A DNA stretch of 64,000 bases from contig BRKX01000003.1 of assembly GCA_026008535.1 (NCBI GenBank), positions 27,952,001 to 28,016,000 on the forward strand, written 5' to 3'. Positions 1-12,184 of the stretch are shown here, one piece after another. The stretch is from Perilla frutescens. Taxonomy: Eukaryota > Streptophyta > Magnoliopsida > Lamiales > Lamiaceae. Both the position numbers and the translations under genes were made by a program. Each line of letters opens with the position of its first letter. The first letter of the stretch is position 1. A model generated the notes under the pieces. The model saw only the letters and a program-made list of their open reading frames with translations, ran no database searches and was not told the DNA's origin.

Positions 1-436
1 TGACAATTTTTATAAAAAAATTTTGGTACCCAAAGTCTTTAAACATACATATTTACCTTTTCCTTGAGTCAAAAATTTTGAGAAAAGAATTTAAGCCTTG
101 TTGGGATCGAAAATCTTTTCACAAACTTTCCAACTTAGAAATCATCTTACCCAAACACCTTTTACTTGGAATTTCATTCTCACGGTTTTTCTCTTATCCA
201 TAAAATAGGTATGCTTGCTCAAATCTTTTCCTTTCCTGTATTCCAAAAATCATGAATCCAACATCCAAAATCTCTATACTATCATACCTTGATTTTTGGT
301 TGAGGATACGAGGGTGATGGCGAGCTGTGGATTGCTACTTTAACTTATCACGAGGCAATTCATATACACATAAACACTTAGCTTAATTTAAATAAAGAGA
401 CAGGTGTGCAGAGTTGCAAGCTGCTCTGATACCATG
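1..436 (-). mobile_element. Internal leader of Tekay-like gypsy element A (partial)
   Basis: This is the start of the interior of a minus-strand LTR retrotransposon whose 5' LTR lies at 437-3483; the rest is off the left edge. The primer-binding site is at 423-434 (GCTCTGATACCA on plus), the complement of TGGTATCAGAGC, which pairs with the 3' end of initiator tRNA-Met. The sequence beyond it, read on minus, matches the leaders after the LTRs of elements D (from 48436) and C (from 56018): a tract like GCAGGCTTGCAACT, then a stretch ending near CCATCACCCTC. No gag start is reached here. Confidence 0.75.
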
Positions 437-1050
437 TGTAACAGCCCGGTCCCGAGATAGGGATTAACAAATGGGGACAGGATGTTATTAAGGGGTTAAT
501 GAATAAAGATGAGAGATTAGCAAAGAGGGTTTACGGGTCAAGATATACTTTCGAAAAATCGATGGTGATACTCGGGTTTACTTGATTAAAATGGAAACAT
601 GCTCTAGCGGAATAAAGCGGCTAATTAATCAGATACCAACAAGCATAGACCCATTTATCGGTCAAAACGAATAACATATATCAACGTGAATAAGCCTCTT
701 CATAGGTGAAAGGAAATCATATTCGTGAAGCGGAAATAAAACTTAATATGCATCTTATATATATATATTCATGTCTGGGGAATATTCATAGAGTCTTGAT
801 AATCATAATAGAACTTAAACGGAAACCAGAAATAGTGTATTAGAGTAGCAGAAACATCATGGGATTTCAAATAAACTTATTACTATAGCAAAATAATCTT
901 GGCAGCCAACCCACATCCACAGCCACCAACCTCCTCAGCATCTCAACCTGAAAACATTTGAAAAAGAGGAGGCATGAACACTAATGTACTTAGTGGATTT
1001 TAATAAAAACACTTTAATAACCTCAAGATATCCAACAATTAACTGACGGT

Positions 1051-1085
1051 ATATGGAGATCAAAACGCAAAAGCCCTCTCCATAT
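1051..1085 (-). other. Conserved LTR hairpin, copy A
   Basis: Inverted repeat: ATATGGAGAT at 1051-1060 and CTCTCCATAT at 1076-1085 form a 9-bp stem with a roughly 15-nt loop. It lies at the same relative place as the hairpins in C (55661-55695 and 60932-60966) and D (45061-45096), several hundred bp before the LTR end. Confidence 0.6.
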
Positions 1086-2139
1086 CCGTAAAACCTTTTC
1101 TTTTCTTTTTGGGCCCAACCTGGCTCAAACTTCATGTCAACTGTACCCTTAGGCATGCCACATGATAGAACAGGGATTACCTCAAATATCCAAACGAGTT
1201 TGCGAGGGAATTAACCCAGCAGTGACTTCCTTAAAAATTTTGAGCTCAAATCTTGCTTAAGCGAAATGCTAAGTTCCTTTCTTCCTTAATCTTGCTAGCA
1301 AAACCAATCTTAGAGAAACGTCTAAGGGCTAATCCTTTAATGAAGCATGATCTCGGCCTATAAGGGATTTAATGCTACCCTAACAAGGTAATCCTTAATC
1401 CTTAACTATACAAGCTTTTACAAAGCATAAACATTCAAATACAAAGGAGATGAACGTAAATAAATACGATTGTAACTAAAGACAGTTCTAAATATCTCAT
1501 GCTAAGCATAAACAATACTATAACATTTCTAAACATGCTATACATGCTTGAGAGCTCAATTATAACATAATATCTTCCTTTCCTTCCTTCCTTGTCCAGA
1601 GATCAATCAGGCAGAGCAAAAATGCTTTATTGGATATCTCATTTGCCCTATATACTTCTAGAGCTTATTAGCTCAAAATTTAGATGAATATAGATTTACC
1701 CACCTCGATCACGGAGTAGAAGATGAGGCAACGAGTTAATGATCTTTCCTCAAATTACCACAAGGCTCACTTCCTCCTATAAAAGTCGAATTATCGACTT
1801 AGCGGCCTATTTCGGAGATTTCTAACTATTAACATGAAATTAAATAACACCCAACTTAAATACCCTTAATTAGGACTTAAACATGGATAGCACGACTTTA
1901 CAACTTATTAAGGTTTCGAGAAGAATTTATTTAAAGGACATCTCATCTTGATTTCTCAATTCTTTTGACGGAAATGAACTTGAAAAATTTACTTGAAATA
2001 AATTGGAAATAACTTGAATGCTTTTTCTAAAATTAACCTTGGAAATATTTCAGAAATAATAGGACTCGATAAGCTCGAAAAACTAAAAAAGAGAGTACGA
2101 AAGATAGCCAGAAAAATTGGCGGAAAACAATACGGGGAA

Positions 2140-2220
2140 GGGGGACGCCGCGGCGCACATAGACGCCGGCGGGCAGACCCCCGCCGCGGCGCAGGGGTGC
2201 GCCGGTGGGCTCCCCCCCAA
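2140..2220 (-). repeat. GC-rich short repeat array in LTR A
   Basis: An abrupt GC island in AT-rich DNA. The core GCCGCGGCGCA occurs twice (near 2146 and 2191), with GACGCCGGCGGG between them and a C run at the end. On minus it lies about 550 bp downstream of the TATA box, so it would be transcribed as leader RNA. C carries a different array at the corresponding place (59690-59900). Confidence 0.6.
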
Positions 2221-2764
2221 TAATTAACACAAACGACATGTTTTATCTTAAAAGAATTTTGGCATTATAACGGCATAAACACGATAATCCCCCTTAATAT
2301 TTAGAATAACAACAAAATCTTTAAATATAGCTTGAACGGAATTTAAACGGAATAAACGAGGCTAATCTCAAGAATCATAATGACAGGAAGGTAAACGAGC
2401 AATAATGAAGAATGCGAAGAACGTAAAGAATGGAAAGTAAATGCGGAATTTAAAAGATGGAAAAAGAAATGGAGTTGAGACCGATGAACAAGAATGGACA
2501 GGGTTAGGTGCATCGAAGGAAGGTGGCTAGCTCGGCATTTCATCGAGTCGCAATGGTGGCAGAGCTGCCTGCTACGACTCAATGGCGCCCCTAGCACATT
2601 CCCTCACTGCATCCCTTCCACGCCACTCCGCTCGTCGTCTAGCAGAACACTCACGAAGAACTTTTTTACTTCGGCAGAACTTTCTTGGCTTTCAAAGCTT
2701 CTCACCCTCTCGATTTAGAAGTAAATGGATGGTAAATGAGCAAGTGAAAGAAAAAGGGGTGGTC

Positions 2765-2777
2765 CTTTATTTATAGG
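2765..2777 (-). promoter_or_regulatory. TATA box of LTR A
   Basis: The minus strand reads CCTATAAATAAAG. The same word occurs at the equivalent place in both LTRs of element C (54959-54970 and 59059-59070), also preceded by the conserved GGGAAGCC-like stretch. This marks the probable U3/R promoter. Confidence 0.7.
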
Positions 2778-4106
2778 AGGGAGTTTGGCTTTCTTGAGAA
2801 GCCACTCCAGTGCGGAAACACTGCAAAAGCTACCTCGGATTCGGTTAAAAGCTGTTTGATTCAATGTCGAGGTCCAAATGTCCTCAGACACGAAATCTAA
2901 AAATACCGGGAGACTCATTGGCTCGAATACTAGTTAACCAACTTGATTCGTGAAGAAGACGGGGTCGTTAGAAGAGAGACGAGTAAAGATTCCCTTTTTG
3001 AAATTACTTTTTACTATTCATTCAGCCTAACAGATTTTGCTCCCGAGCGTTCGATTGACCTCAGAATGGAAATCCGTGAATGCCAATGGAATCCTTGAGT
3101 CATTTCCCATAAGAGGGGCTCAACAGAATAAGACTCGGATCAACGAGGAGGATTTCATAAATTTCTCAAAACACGAACGCACACACAAGTTACTATTCAT
3201 TCATTCATTAAATACGTTTTTCATCACCGGGAACTCAAATGACTTCAGAATTAAAATCTGAAAACACCGGCATACTCCTTGAGTTAAAACCTTTCTAAGA
3301 AGACCACGAATGGTCATAAAAGAATCGAGATCACATTTTCTGAAAATACGATTTTTACGAAAAATTGACCCTTAAAGTCGTGAGTAACATTCGTCCTCAA
3401 TTAACTTATTTAAATTTCTTCCTTAACTAATTATTTAACATTAACAACCCTCTAAACCTTATCCGAAAATCTGGGGTGTTACATCGTGTGCCCACAACAA
3501 TCCATTGATTCCCTTATTACTATATGAACCAACACATAGTCATGATTCGCCAATTCAATTAATAGTGGTGTGCCCTCTATGCCTAATGAGTGATCAGACA
3601 TATTGGGCATTTCAGACACACACTCACGTGGAACAAGGCTCAAGAATCAATGCAAATCTATCATGCATTACTATGCCTATTTTGGCCTCACGAGTCCAGA
3701 TTTACACTCAAACCATTTTCGTTGTTCAAACACTAGAATTAAAGGGTCTAGCCAAGCATGTTAGACATAATTAAATTAGCAGAAATGAAAGACATAATAT
3801 AAATAAAAACTTACTGAATTAATTAGCAAAAAGACTCAACTCCAATGTTGAGTTTGTAAACATAACCCTTCGTCCAATGGCTTAAGGCCTATTGGAATTG
3901 TTCTTGCTACAATGCAGCATACGACAAAGTAAAATGCAGAAAATAGAAATTATAGCAGTGTTTCTGACTATCCAAACTTATGTTTTTAGAAAATGAAGTA
4001 GCTTAAATAGTTACATTTCCGAATTTGAGTTTTCCCCACATGCGGGGTCTTCGCTGGATTTTCGGACTTGGCATGCCCATCCTGATTAGTCTAGATAAGC
4101 TTCAGT

Positions 4107-4565
4107 TTGATCAAATCCCTATTTTTTAAGGGATTGAGCTTATCTCTTCGTTGCAGTCCTCTCAAAAGTCCAGCTTATCACCAACTCTTCTTCGGATATG
4201 CAGCAATCCTCCACATTTATCTCCTTGAACGAAATCCTGAGTTATCCGCGAATGCCCATTCTGACCTGTTGTCGAGTCTGTACGAGCAATGTAGGCACGA
4301 CATCATCTGGTCAGCTCCATCCATATCTGATATGCCCATTCTGCCTCCCAAATGTAGGATGGATGCTGAAGAAGTTCCCTGTGTCTCTGAATGCAATGTA
4401 AGCAATGAGATAATCATGAATTCATATGATGATTCTGGAATTATATTTATGGATATATATGGTCATATTTGTATTATTGATTTTGAAGAGAGTGTTGAAC
4501 AACCTCGAATAGTAAAGTTTGATTTGTTACAGATGTTGAAGATTCGTTTATGTGTTATCAAATGA
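4107..4565 (+). CDS. Unrecognised 152-codon ORF inside the CACTA remnant
   Basis: The longest open frame in the CACTA remnant, and I do not recognise the product. The N-terminal third is hydrophobic and leucine-rich (GLSLSLRCSPLKSP). The middle contains CRHDIIWSAPSI and a Cys pair (EVPCVSECN). The last third is acidic and beta-like (DDSGIIFMDIYGHICIIDF). A C-terminal exon of a CACTA-encoded protein would fit the position, just before an AT-rich UTR-like stretch and the subterminal repeats, but no transposase signature is visible. Introns are likely in such genes, so the ATG at 4107 may be arbitrary. It could also be a chance ORF. Confidence 0.3.
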   Translation: MIKSLFFKGLSLSLRCSPLKSPAYHQLFFGYAAILHIYLLERNPELSANAHSDLLSSLYEQCRHDIIWSAPSISDMPILPPKCRMDAEEVPCVSECNVSNEIIMNSYDDSGIIFMDIYGHICIIDFEESVEQPRIVKFDLLQMLKIRLCVIK

Positions 4566-4844
4566 TTCATTTTGGAGATTTGTTTAGAAGAAGAATGTTT
4601 TTATGTCTTTAATGTAAGCAAACAATGAATATTTTATTTGAATTGTTGTGAAGTAATTGTATTTTGAATGGATTGTTGTTAGTGGTTGATATTTTGGATG
4701 GATTGTTATAATTTATATTTTGGATGGATAATTGATTTATTGGCATAAATTATTATTTCGGAATATTATTATTTAAATGTTATTATAGATTTTAGTATCA
4801 GGCTAAACAAAAACAACAACAACTTACAAGCGAAAAACCGTTCT

Positions 4845-5311
4845 CTTAAGGTCCTAAGACAAGAGTTTTAAATCTACTACTACATATAAGAACAATTGTC
4901 AGAAAAATCTAAGACAAGGGGTTTTAGCCGTTGTCTTTAGAATAAAACCATTTTCGTAAGGCTTGAAGACAACAGTTCTGACTTTATTACTACAAATGAA
5001 TATTGTTATCTAAACTCCGTACGATAATAGTTTTTTTTCTGTTGTCTTTAGAACATAATCGTTGTCTTAAGGCTTTTAAGATAATAATTTTAATTATATT
5101 ACAAAGGATGCAATCTGCTGTCGTAAGTTGTTAAGACAAGGCTTGTAAACCATTGTCGTTACTATTCAAACCGTTATTGTTAGGCCTTAGACAACGGTTT
5201 CCACTAGTTGTCTGTAATGTTCCTTATAGACAACACCATCAAGCACAACGGTTTCAATATACTAAAGACAACGGTTTTTACCCGTTGTCTAAGTGCATTT
5301 TTCTTATAGTG
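4845..5311 (+). repeat. CACTA subterminal repeats and right TIR
   Basis: Many degenerate copies of CCGTTGTCTTTAG and its complement CTAAAGACAACGG occur in both orientations, for example near 4923, 5035, 5055, 5180, 5245 and 5266-5290. Such arrays are where TNPA-like proteins bind in known En/Spm elements; that role is inferred from the family. The outermost copy runs directly into the TIR at 5281-5311. Confidence 0.75.
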
Positions 5312-5641
5312 TTAGGATATTACACGCAGCTGACCTCTCATCACTCGACACCCTTTCTATCCCTACACTTTCTTTTGATGAATTTAATCATGAGATCCTC
5401 TCACAACCTAGACTCTCTCTATCTAATTCCCATATGTATTCTCTCCCGAGAAACCTTTTGACAGTGTAAGTGTGTGAAAAGTATCTCAATACACAAAGAC
5501 TAGAACATTTAAACCTAGTCTAAACACTTGACTAAAACTAATGTGGCTTGGAGTGAGCGCTTGAAAAATCTATCTAGTTCAATGCAGTCGGTCTCCTCTA
5601 ATAAGTTCTGATCTCAGGCTATTTATAAGACAGGAATATTA
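5312..5641 (-). mobile_element. SIRE-type copia LTR fragment X1
   Basis: About 330 bp that align with 51717-52040 (X2), sharing CATCACTCGACCC, TCACAACCTAGACTC, CTCTCCCGA and the TATA-bearing CTATTTATAAGA. In the minus orientation the order U3 - TATA - GGGAGAGATT - CTAGAGGGA resembles the LTR of the SIRE-like element at 6371-16022, so it is a related but distinct copia family. It is cut on the left by the CACTA end and on the right by the LTR of G1, so both are younger than it or replaced its flanks. Confidence 0.55.
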
Positions 5642-6365
5642 TGTAACACCCTAAATTCTTTAATTTATAATGTTACTCTTTCTATTCTTTAAAGCAAAAA
5701 ATAATTATCAATAATAATAATAATTTAAGTAATTCTGGAATATTTGTAGGAAAATAAACCATAATGTAATCTTTAAAATACATACTTAGTTCGAAAATAC
5801 TTGTGTTTCAACGATAGCTTCCAACAAAGATCATAGTTCATTTCAAAGAGAGAACTTATAATTTACAATATGAAACTTATATTCGAGTCATAGATAAATT
5901 CATAATATTCGACTATTAGCTTGGGTTAACTCAAAGATAGTCATCATAAAATATTTGGTTAAAAAAAAACTACTTCAGGTTACATGGTCAAAAGATCAGA
6001 TTAATCAACCCAAGAATCAAAAGCATGTCTACCCCATTTCCTTTACGATGCTCCAAGCTCACTCACCTGAAAACATTAAAAAAAATAGGAGGTGAGTACT
6101 CTTAAAACATACTCAGTGGTGGGAATCATGGGCATTTCTTTCTATCTATCCAACTGAATTTAATTCTTAGGAAATAATGGATTTAGGGTACTTCTTCTCA
6201 TTATCGGATATATCACATTATGCACAGGACATACCTCTCTATTGTGTAAGTCATGCTCCGGTACGTGCGTTACACTATTTTGATGCGTATGAAATTCTAT
6301 TCTTATCCATATTCTATCCACGAAAAATTCAAATAGGATTAAAATATTTTTCTTTCTCAAAAAGC

Positions 6366-6370
6366 ACATA
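6366..6370. repeat. Left target-site duplication of the SIRE element
   Basis: ACATA at 6366-6370 is repeated at 16023-16027. The uninterrupted G1 LTR at about 23645 reads CACATATATCATA with one copy, which proves insertion at this point. Confidence 0.9.
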
Positions 6371-7296
6371 TGTTAGTGCCACAATTATGCACTAAGTGTT
6401 CGTGTTGTTATTGGCGAGATATGTTCGACAAAGTGGACCTGGGTATGTCCCAACAAACCCTATTTTCCGCTGTGCAAGAAAAAGAAAATAGTTGGCGAAC
6501 TGTTCCAGATTATGTCCCAGACAGAACCAGGGACACTCTATTTATGGCAGTTTCTATGTTGGAAAGATCTTGTGCCGAACCAGTTTGGAAGGTCAAGATA
6601 TATTCGTTTGACTGCCTTGTGGTATAGATACCGTGCTCAATTAACCCTACTTCACATGGAAAACATCTACACACGTTTGGAAAGATCACAAACAATCAAT
6701 TCACTTACCATGTTGGAGGCGGAAGAAGATCAACGCCAAGGTTGAAGTGACGTCTATATGAGGAGCAATCGGTACTACTCATATATTGTTTAGATTCTCT
6801 TTATAGATTGTTTGAGAGTTAGTTTATTTGTGGTCATTGTAACTAGTAGTTATTCATTAAACAGTTCAATGTGATAGACTAGTTTTGAGTGTTTTCAAGT
6901 GAAACACGTGAGGGGATTTTATTCCTGTTTTGTACGTAATCTCGGGAGAGATTATAAGTTGAAGTCGTGGATAGCTAGAGGGATTCTAGTGTTACGGTTG
7001 TAAGGGGAACTTACAACTTTCGACTAGCGAAAGAGTTCATGGAGAAGAACGGGTGACATAAGGTGGGAGTCCTGTATGTGTAAGAACCCTTATACACTCT
7101 TCGAAGGAGTAACAGTCGGATCTTCAAGTTTGGGAGCAATCCCTCCAGAGTAGGTTGTTTGAACTGAACTGGATTACCAATCTCATGCATTTTTACTGCT
7201 TTATCTTTTTATGTTCTTGCATCTGTCCCATACATATCGTAGAACATATTTTAAGCAGCTAACTAAAACACGAATAGCACAGATTATCGTTTTACA
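6371..7296 (+). repeat. 5' LTR of the SIRE-like element
   Basis: The 926-bp repeat starts TGTTAGTGCC and ends GTTTTACA, and matches 15086-16022 along its whole length. An open frame of about 68 codons beginning near 6421 is also open in the 3' LTR (15136-15342), but its differences are largely amino-acid changing, so I do not treat it as a gene. Confidence 0.93.
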
Positions 7297-7298
7297 AT

Positions 7299-7310
7299 TG
7301 GCACCAGAGC
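7299..7310 (+). promoter_or_regulatory. Primer-binding site of the SIRE-like element
   Basis: TGGCACCAGAGC lies 2 bp after the LTR and is followed by AGG. It is two changes from TGGTATCAGAGC, the initiator tRNA-Met complement used by most plant copia elements. It is probably the same site after decay. Confidence 0.7.
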
Positions 7311-7375
7311 AGGTTTCCTATTTTCAGGATTGATCTTGGTGTATTAATCCATGTATTTTGTGTTGCTTTGCCGAG

Positions 7376-9120
7376 ATGGATTCGATGAAAGAAGGAGCTT
7401 CAACGGTACGACCTCTGCTCCTTGATGGCAACAACTATGCATATTGGAAAGCTAGAATGATAGCTTTCATTTGCTTAATTGATGAGCGTGCCTGGAAGAT
7501 GGTGACTAATGGGTGAAAGCCTCCTACCAAGAAGGATGAGAAAGACAAAGTGGTGCTAAAGCCAGAAGAAGAATTTAACGATGCTGATTATCAGGTCATG
7601 GGGCTGAACGCTAAAGCCATGAATGCTATCTTCTCTGTAGTGGACATGAACGTCTTCAAGCTCATCCCCGCATGTGACAAGGCTAAGAATGCAACTTCTT
7701 CGCATGAACGTCTTTGAAGGAACTAGCAATGTTCGTGCATCTCAAATGCAACTTCTTACTACCAGATTTGAGAACCTTCGAATGGATGAGGGTGAAAAGC
7801 TTGTTGATTTCAACGCCAACATTTGTGACATTGCTAATGAAAGCTTTGCGATTGGTGATGCAATCTCTGAGGAGAAACTTGTGCGGAAAGTTCTGTCATC
7901 TCTACGCAGGAGATTCGCGTACAAAGTCACAGCAATTGAAGAGGCCAAGGATGTGAGCAAGATGAAGTTACAGGAGTTGATGGGGTCCCTGAGGACATTT
8001 GAAATGGGACTGATAGATGAAGAGACAGTCCAGAAGAAAAGCATAGCTTTTCAAGTAGGCTCCAATACTGATGTTCCTAGCAATGTCCCTAACAAACATG
8101 ATCTTGCTTAGTCAATTTCTATGCGGAAAAAGAATTTCTCAAAATTTGTCAAACGTTATGAGAAGTCGTCATAGAACAATTCTGTCAAGAACAAGTTTTC
8201 CAAACCTCGAAGAACTAAAGATGAAGATCTCAGTGAAGAAAAACACAAGGAGGTCAAGTGTAGAGAATGTGGTGGTCTTGGGCACTATCAAGCCAAGTGC
8301 GCTAACAAGCTAAAGAAGAAGAATAAATCCTATTGTTCCATGCTGAGTGAAAGTGATGATCCAGATGATAGTGGAAGTGATGAAGAATGTGTGAGCAATC
8401 ATATTGCTTTCATGACACAATCTCACAAAGAACCTGTGTCTCATTCTGTCCCTGACAATCAGGTTGACAAAATGTCTGAATGCAGTGACGATAAAGAATT
8501 CACTGAAGAGTATGCCATAGAAGCATACAAAAAGCTTCATGAGAGCTGGCTCATGGTGGTTAAAGTTAATGAAGGGCTGATGAAAGAGAATGTTGATCTC
8601 CTAAAAGAAAGAGATAGTCTATCCATGCGCATTAGTGAGTTACAGAATGATCTTCAGCAATCTAGAAACAACACTCACTCTCGAAATGGTGAACTGCAAC
8701 ATCTTAAGAAGCTCATCAAGATGATAAACTCTGGATCATCTTAGCTCGACGAAATCCTTGCTAAAGGAAAAAGTCCTCAGGATCATACTGGACTTGGATA
8801 CACTGGTGGGAAGGTTTATGACCAATTCTGTCAAGGAAAAACATCTGGAACGCATGATGAACCAGTTCCTGAATCTGAAGCTGAACCTGAGAACAAGTAG
8901 CCACAGACTCAGTAGTCGCCAAAGTCACAGCCTCGAAAGATGCGAGTTGTGTACCACTACTGTGAGAATCCTGGTCACATTCGACCACAGTGTAGAAACT
9001 ATATCAATGATCTCAGAAGAATGAGGAGGAGAGGCCTATGTCAGAATGACCTGAATTCCAGAAGAAGAAATTTGAGAAACAGACTAGAGATGCCTATGTC
9101 AAAACAACCACGGGAGCTAT
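7376..9120 (+). pseudogene. Decayed gag of the SIRE-like element
   Basis: Gag would form the virus-like particle that packages element RNA. The start ATG at 7376 gives the plant copia gag N-terminus (PLLLDGNNYAYWKARM). A TGA at 7514 replaces an expected Trp, and a frameshift near 7675 moves the reading to the frame of 7674-8744. TAG codons follow at 8109 and 8172. A CCHC zinc knuckle starts near 8259 (CRECGGLGHYQAKC) and an acidic coiled-coil stretch follows (8340-8744). A second knuckle near 8950 (YHYCENPGHIRPQC) has Tyr in place of its first Cys. The frame is otherwise continuous, so most damage is point nonsense. Confidence 0.88.
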
Positions 9121-12100
9121 GTGGTTCACACTGCCCTCAATATCCATGCAAAGAGCAGCTGGTACTTTGACAGCGGATGCTTACGACACATGACTGGAGA
9201 TGCCAGTATGCTGAAGAATCTTCAAAAGGATTGTTCTTATCAATCCGTTATTTTTGGAGACGGTGTCAAAGGAAGAGTGCTTGGCCGTGGTCATCTAAAT
9301 GTTGATGGGATGCCTAACCTGAAGGATGGTCTACTTATTGAAGGACTAAAAGCTAATTTAATTAGTATTAACCAACTTTGCGATCAGGTCTCTTGGTCCA
9401 CTTTACTAAAGACAAGTGTCTTGTGAAGAACAAAGAAAGTGTGCTGCTGATGGACGGGGACAGATCGAGGGACAATTGTTACCTCCTCAACGTGAAGAAA
9501 AACTGCTTCAGAACTTAGCTTGGTGAAGTAAATGTATGGTATAAAAAACTTGGCCATATTAGTTACAGATATATACAACGTCTCATGAAGACTGAAGCTG
9601 TGGTTGGAGTCCCAAAGTTAGATATTGATCATGGTAAAGTCTGTGGACCGTGTCAAATTGGAAAACAGATTCACACTTCACATAAATCTGTTAAGAAGAT
9701 TATCACCTAAAATACCTTGGAGCTGCTGCAAATGGACTTGATGGGGCCTGTTCAAACTAAAAGTATTGGATGGAAGAAGTTCATTTTTTTGTGTGCGTAG
9801 ATGACTACACTCGATTCACATGGGTTGAGTTCCTTAGAGATAAGAGAGAAACCTTTGAGACGTTCAAAAAACTGTGTCTCAAACTCGAAGTGGAGAAATG
9901 AACTACTGTGATAAGAATTCGAAGTGATCATGGTCGTGAATTTGAAAATGCTTTCTTCAAATGTTTTTGTGAAGAAAGAGGTATTGCTCAGGAGTTATCT
10001 ACACCAAAAACACCTCAACAAAATGGTGTTGTTGAGAGGAAAAATCAGACGCTTCAAGAGATAAACCGAGTTATGATGAAGGCAAAATCTATCCCTGACA
10101 ACCTATGGGCAGAAGCTGTGAACACAATATGTCATGTTATCAATCGGGTGTATTTCAGACCCAAGACGAGAGTTACTCCCTACGAGCTGTAGAAAGGGAA
10201 GAAACCAAACTTAAAGTACTTTCACATCTTCGGAAGTACTTGCTATATGTTGAGAGATCGAGAGCAACTTGGTAAGTTTGATGCCAAAGGAGATGAATGT
10301 ATATTTCTTGGTTACTCAAGGAATAGCTGTGCCTATAGAGTCTTCAACAAAGGGACCAAGACGGTGATGGAGTTCATTAACATTGTTGTAGATGATCTGG
10401 AAGAACCTGTTGCCCAGATTGATGAGGAAAGTGTTGATGTCACCATTTATGTACCAGCTTCTGTTCCAGATAGTTCGGAGCACAATGACCAGACTGAAGC
10501 GAGGAGTGAAAAACAGATTGGTGGCAAACCCTCGAAAGGTGTTCAGTAGAACCATTCTGCTGAAGACATCATCGGTGATATGAGTGAAGGAGTTCGAATG
10601 AGAGGAGTTTGAAAGAACTATCAGGAGCTAATTGCAAGTGTCTGTTATAGTTCCACAACTGAGCCTAAGAATGTTAAAGAGGCTTTACAAGATGATCGAT
10701 GGATTCATGCCATGCAAGAAGAGCTCTTGCAGTTTGAAAGAAATGAAGTATGGGATTTTGTTCCATGTCTTAAAGGTGTAAATATGATCGGGACGAAGTG
10801 CATATTCAAGAATAAAACCGATGAGAAAGAAAACATATCCAGGAATAATGTGAGGCGTGTTGCTCAAGGTTATTCCCGAGTTGAAGGTGTGGATTTCGAT
10901 GAGACTTTCACTCCAGTTACTCATCTTGAATCAGTCAAGTTGCTTCTCGCCATCGTTGCATGGATGAAGTTCAAATTGTACCAAATGGACGTGAAGAGTG
11001 CCTTCCTAAATGGGTACTTATTTAACGATATTTTTGTGTGTCAATCTAAAGGCTTTGAAGACCCTCACCATCCTGATTATGTGTATAAACTAAAGAATGT
11101 ACTATACGACCTTAAACAAGCCCCTCGTGCTTGGTACGAGTGACTCATGAAGTTTCTGTTGGAGAAAGGTTATGTTCGTGGTGGAGCTGATTGAACACTC
11201 TTTGTTAAAAGAGAAAAATTTGAAGTGATCATTGTTCAGATTTATGTCGATGATATTGTCTTTGGATCTGTGTCAGACAGATTAGTGAAGAAGTTTGTCA
11301 AATACATGACATCTGAGTTCGAGATGAGCTTGGTTGGTGAGATGACCTATTTTCTGGGGCTTCAAGTAAACCAAAAGGATAACGGCATCTTTGTGTCTCA
11401 AACAAAGTATACAAGGAATTTGATCACCAAATTTGGCATGGAAAGTTGCAGCCCTAAGAGGACACCTATGGGAACCCATTTGAAGCTGTCAAAAGATGAA
11501 GCTGGAGTGTCCATTGAGCAAACCTTATACCAAAGCATGATTGGTAGCTTGCTTTACCTGACTGCAAGCCGGCCGGATATCTGTTACAATGTTGGAGTGT
11601 ATGCTAGGTATCAATCTGATCCTAAAAAAAGCCATCTGAAGGCTGTCAAAAACATACTCAAGTACATTAAAGGTACTACTGAGTTGGGACTATGGTTTTC
11701 ATATGATACAAACCTAAGCTTGGTGGGGTTTTGTGATGCGGACTGGGCTGGATGCACTGAAGATCGAAAGATTACCTCTGGAGGGTGTTTCTTCCTTGGC
11801 AACAACATGGTCTCATGGTTTAGCAAGAAGCAGAATTCTATTTCACTTTCCACTACCGAGGCAGAATATATTGCAGCTGGGAGTTGCTGTACTCAACTGT
11901 TATGGATGAAACAGATGTTACTTAACTATGGTGTGCCACAGTCTATCCTTACCATATACTGTGACAATATGAGTATAATAAATATTTCGAAGAATCATGT
12001 TCAGCACTCTCGAACAAAGCATATAGACATCCGCCACCACTTTATCCGGGAGCTTGTTGAAGACGGATCACTTATGATTGAATATGTTGGAACAGATGCC

Positions 12101-12184
12101 CAGCTTGTGGATATCTTCACGAAGGCACTTGATAGTACAAGGTTTGAAACACTAAGATCCTCCTTCAGTCTTTGTGTTCTCTAA
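9121..12184 (+). pseudogene. Decayed pol of the SIRE-like element (PR-IN-RT-RNase H)
   Basis: Domains come in copia order. The aspartic protease has WYFDSG at about 9163. The integrase zinc region has CGPCQIGKQ near 9645, but WYKKLGH shows Tyr for the first zinc His. The integrase core has Asp in LQMDLMGP, Asp in RIRSDHGREF (about 9912) and Glu in NGVVERKNQTLQE (about 10030). Reverse transcriptase has YQMDVKSAFLNG and an intact IYVDDIVFGS at 11245. RNase H has CDADWAGC, STTEAEYIA and CDNMSI. From about 9890 to 12184 one frame is kept with nonsense codons only (near 9899, 10190, 10547, 10609, 11141, 11192). Frameshifts occur near 9388 and 9785. The last 319 codons (11225-12184) are fully open. 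Confidence 0.93.

Larger units (their letters stand above)
437..3483 (-). mobile_element. 5' LTR of Tekay-like Ty3/gypsy element A
   Basis: The LTR is bounded by TGTAACAGCCC on the left and GTGTTACA on the right, so on minus it starts TGTAACACC and ends CTGTTACA, with the primer site 2 bp beyond. At about 3.05 kb it is long, as in the Tekay/Del-like family. It aligns by eye with element C (54254-56017, 58352-61872) and element D (39650-48435): start, TATA region, hairpin and end are shared. It holds a TATA box at 2765-2777, a GC-rich array near 2140-2220 and a conserved hairpin at 1051-1085. Short ORFs inside it are not conserved between copies, so I call none as genes. Lineage is inferred from termini and primer site, since the coding region is outside the window. 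Confidence 0.82.
3484..5311 (+). mobile_element. 3' portion of a CACTA (En/Spm) DNA transposon
   Basis: The right end is well supported. Read on minus, 5311 starts CACTATAAGAA, a typical CACTA terminal inverted repeat, followed by TTA (5312-5314) as a possible 3-bp target duplication. About 470 bp of CCGTTGTCTTTAG-type subterminal repeats precede it. Upstream are an ORF end (4107-4565) and an AT-rich 3' UTR-like stretch. No matching left terminus is visible, so it is either truncated by or continues beyond the LTR of element A, which directly abuts it. No transposase domain could be recognised in the remaining sequence. Confidence 0.7.

Noticed and set aside
6421..6627. A 68-codon ORF in both LTRs of the SIRE element (also 15136-15342)
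   Set aside because: It is open in both copies, but the differences between copies change amino acids freely, and it lies in the U3 region, so it is most likely chance.
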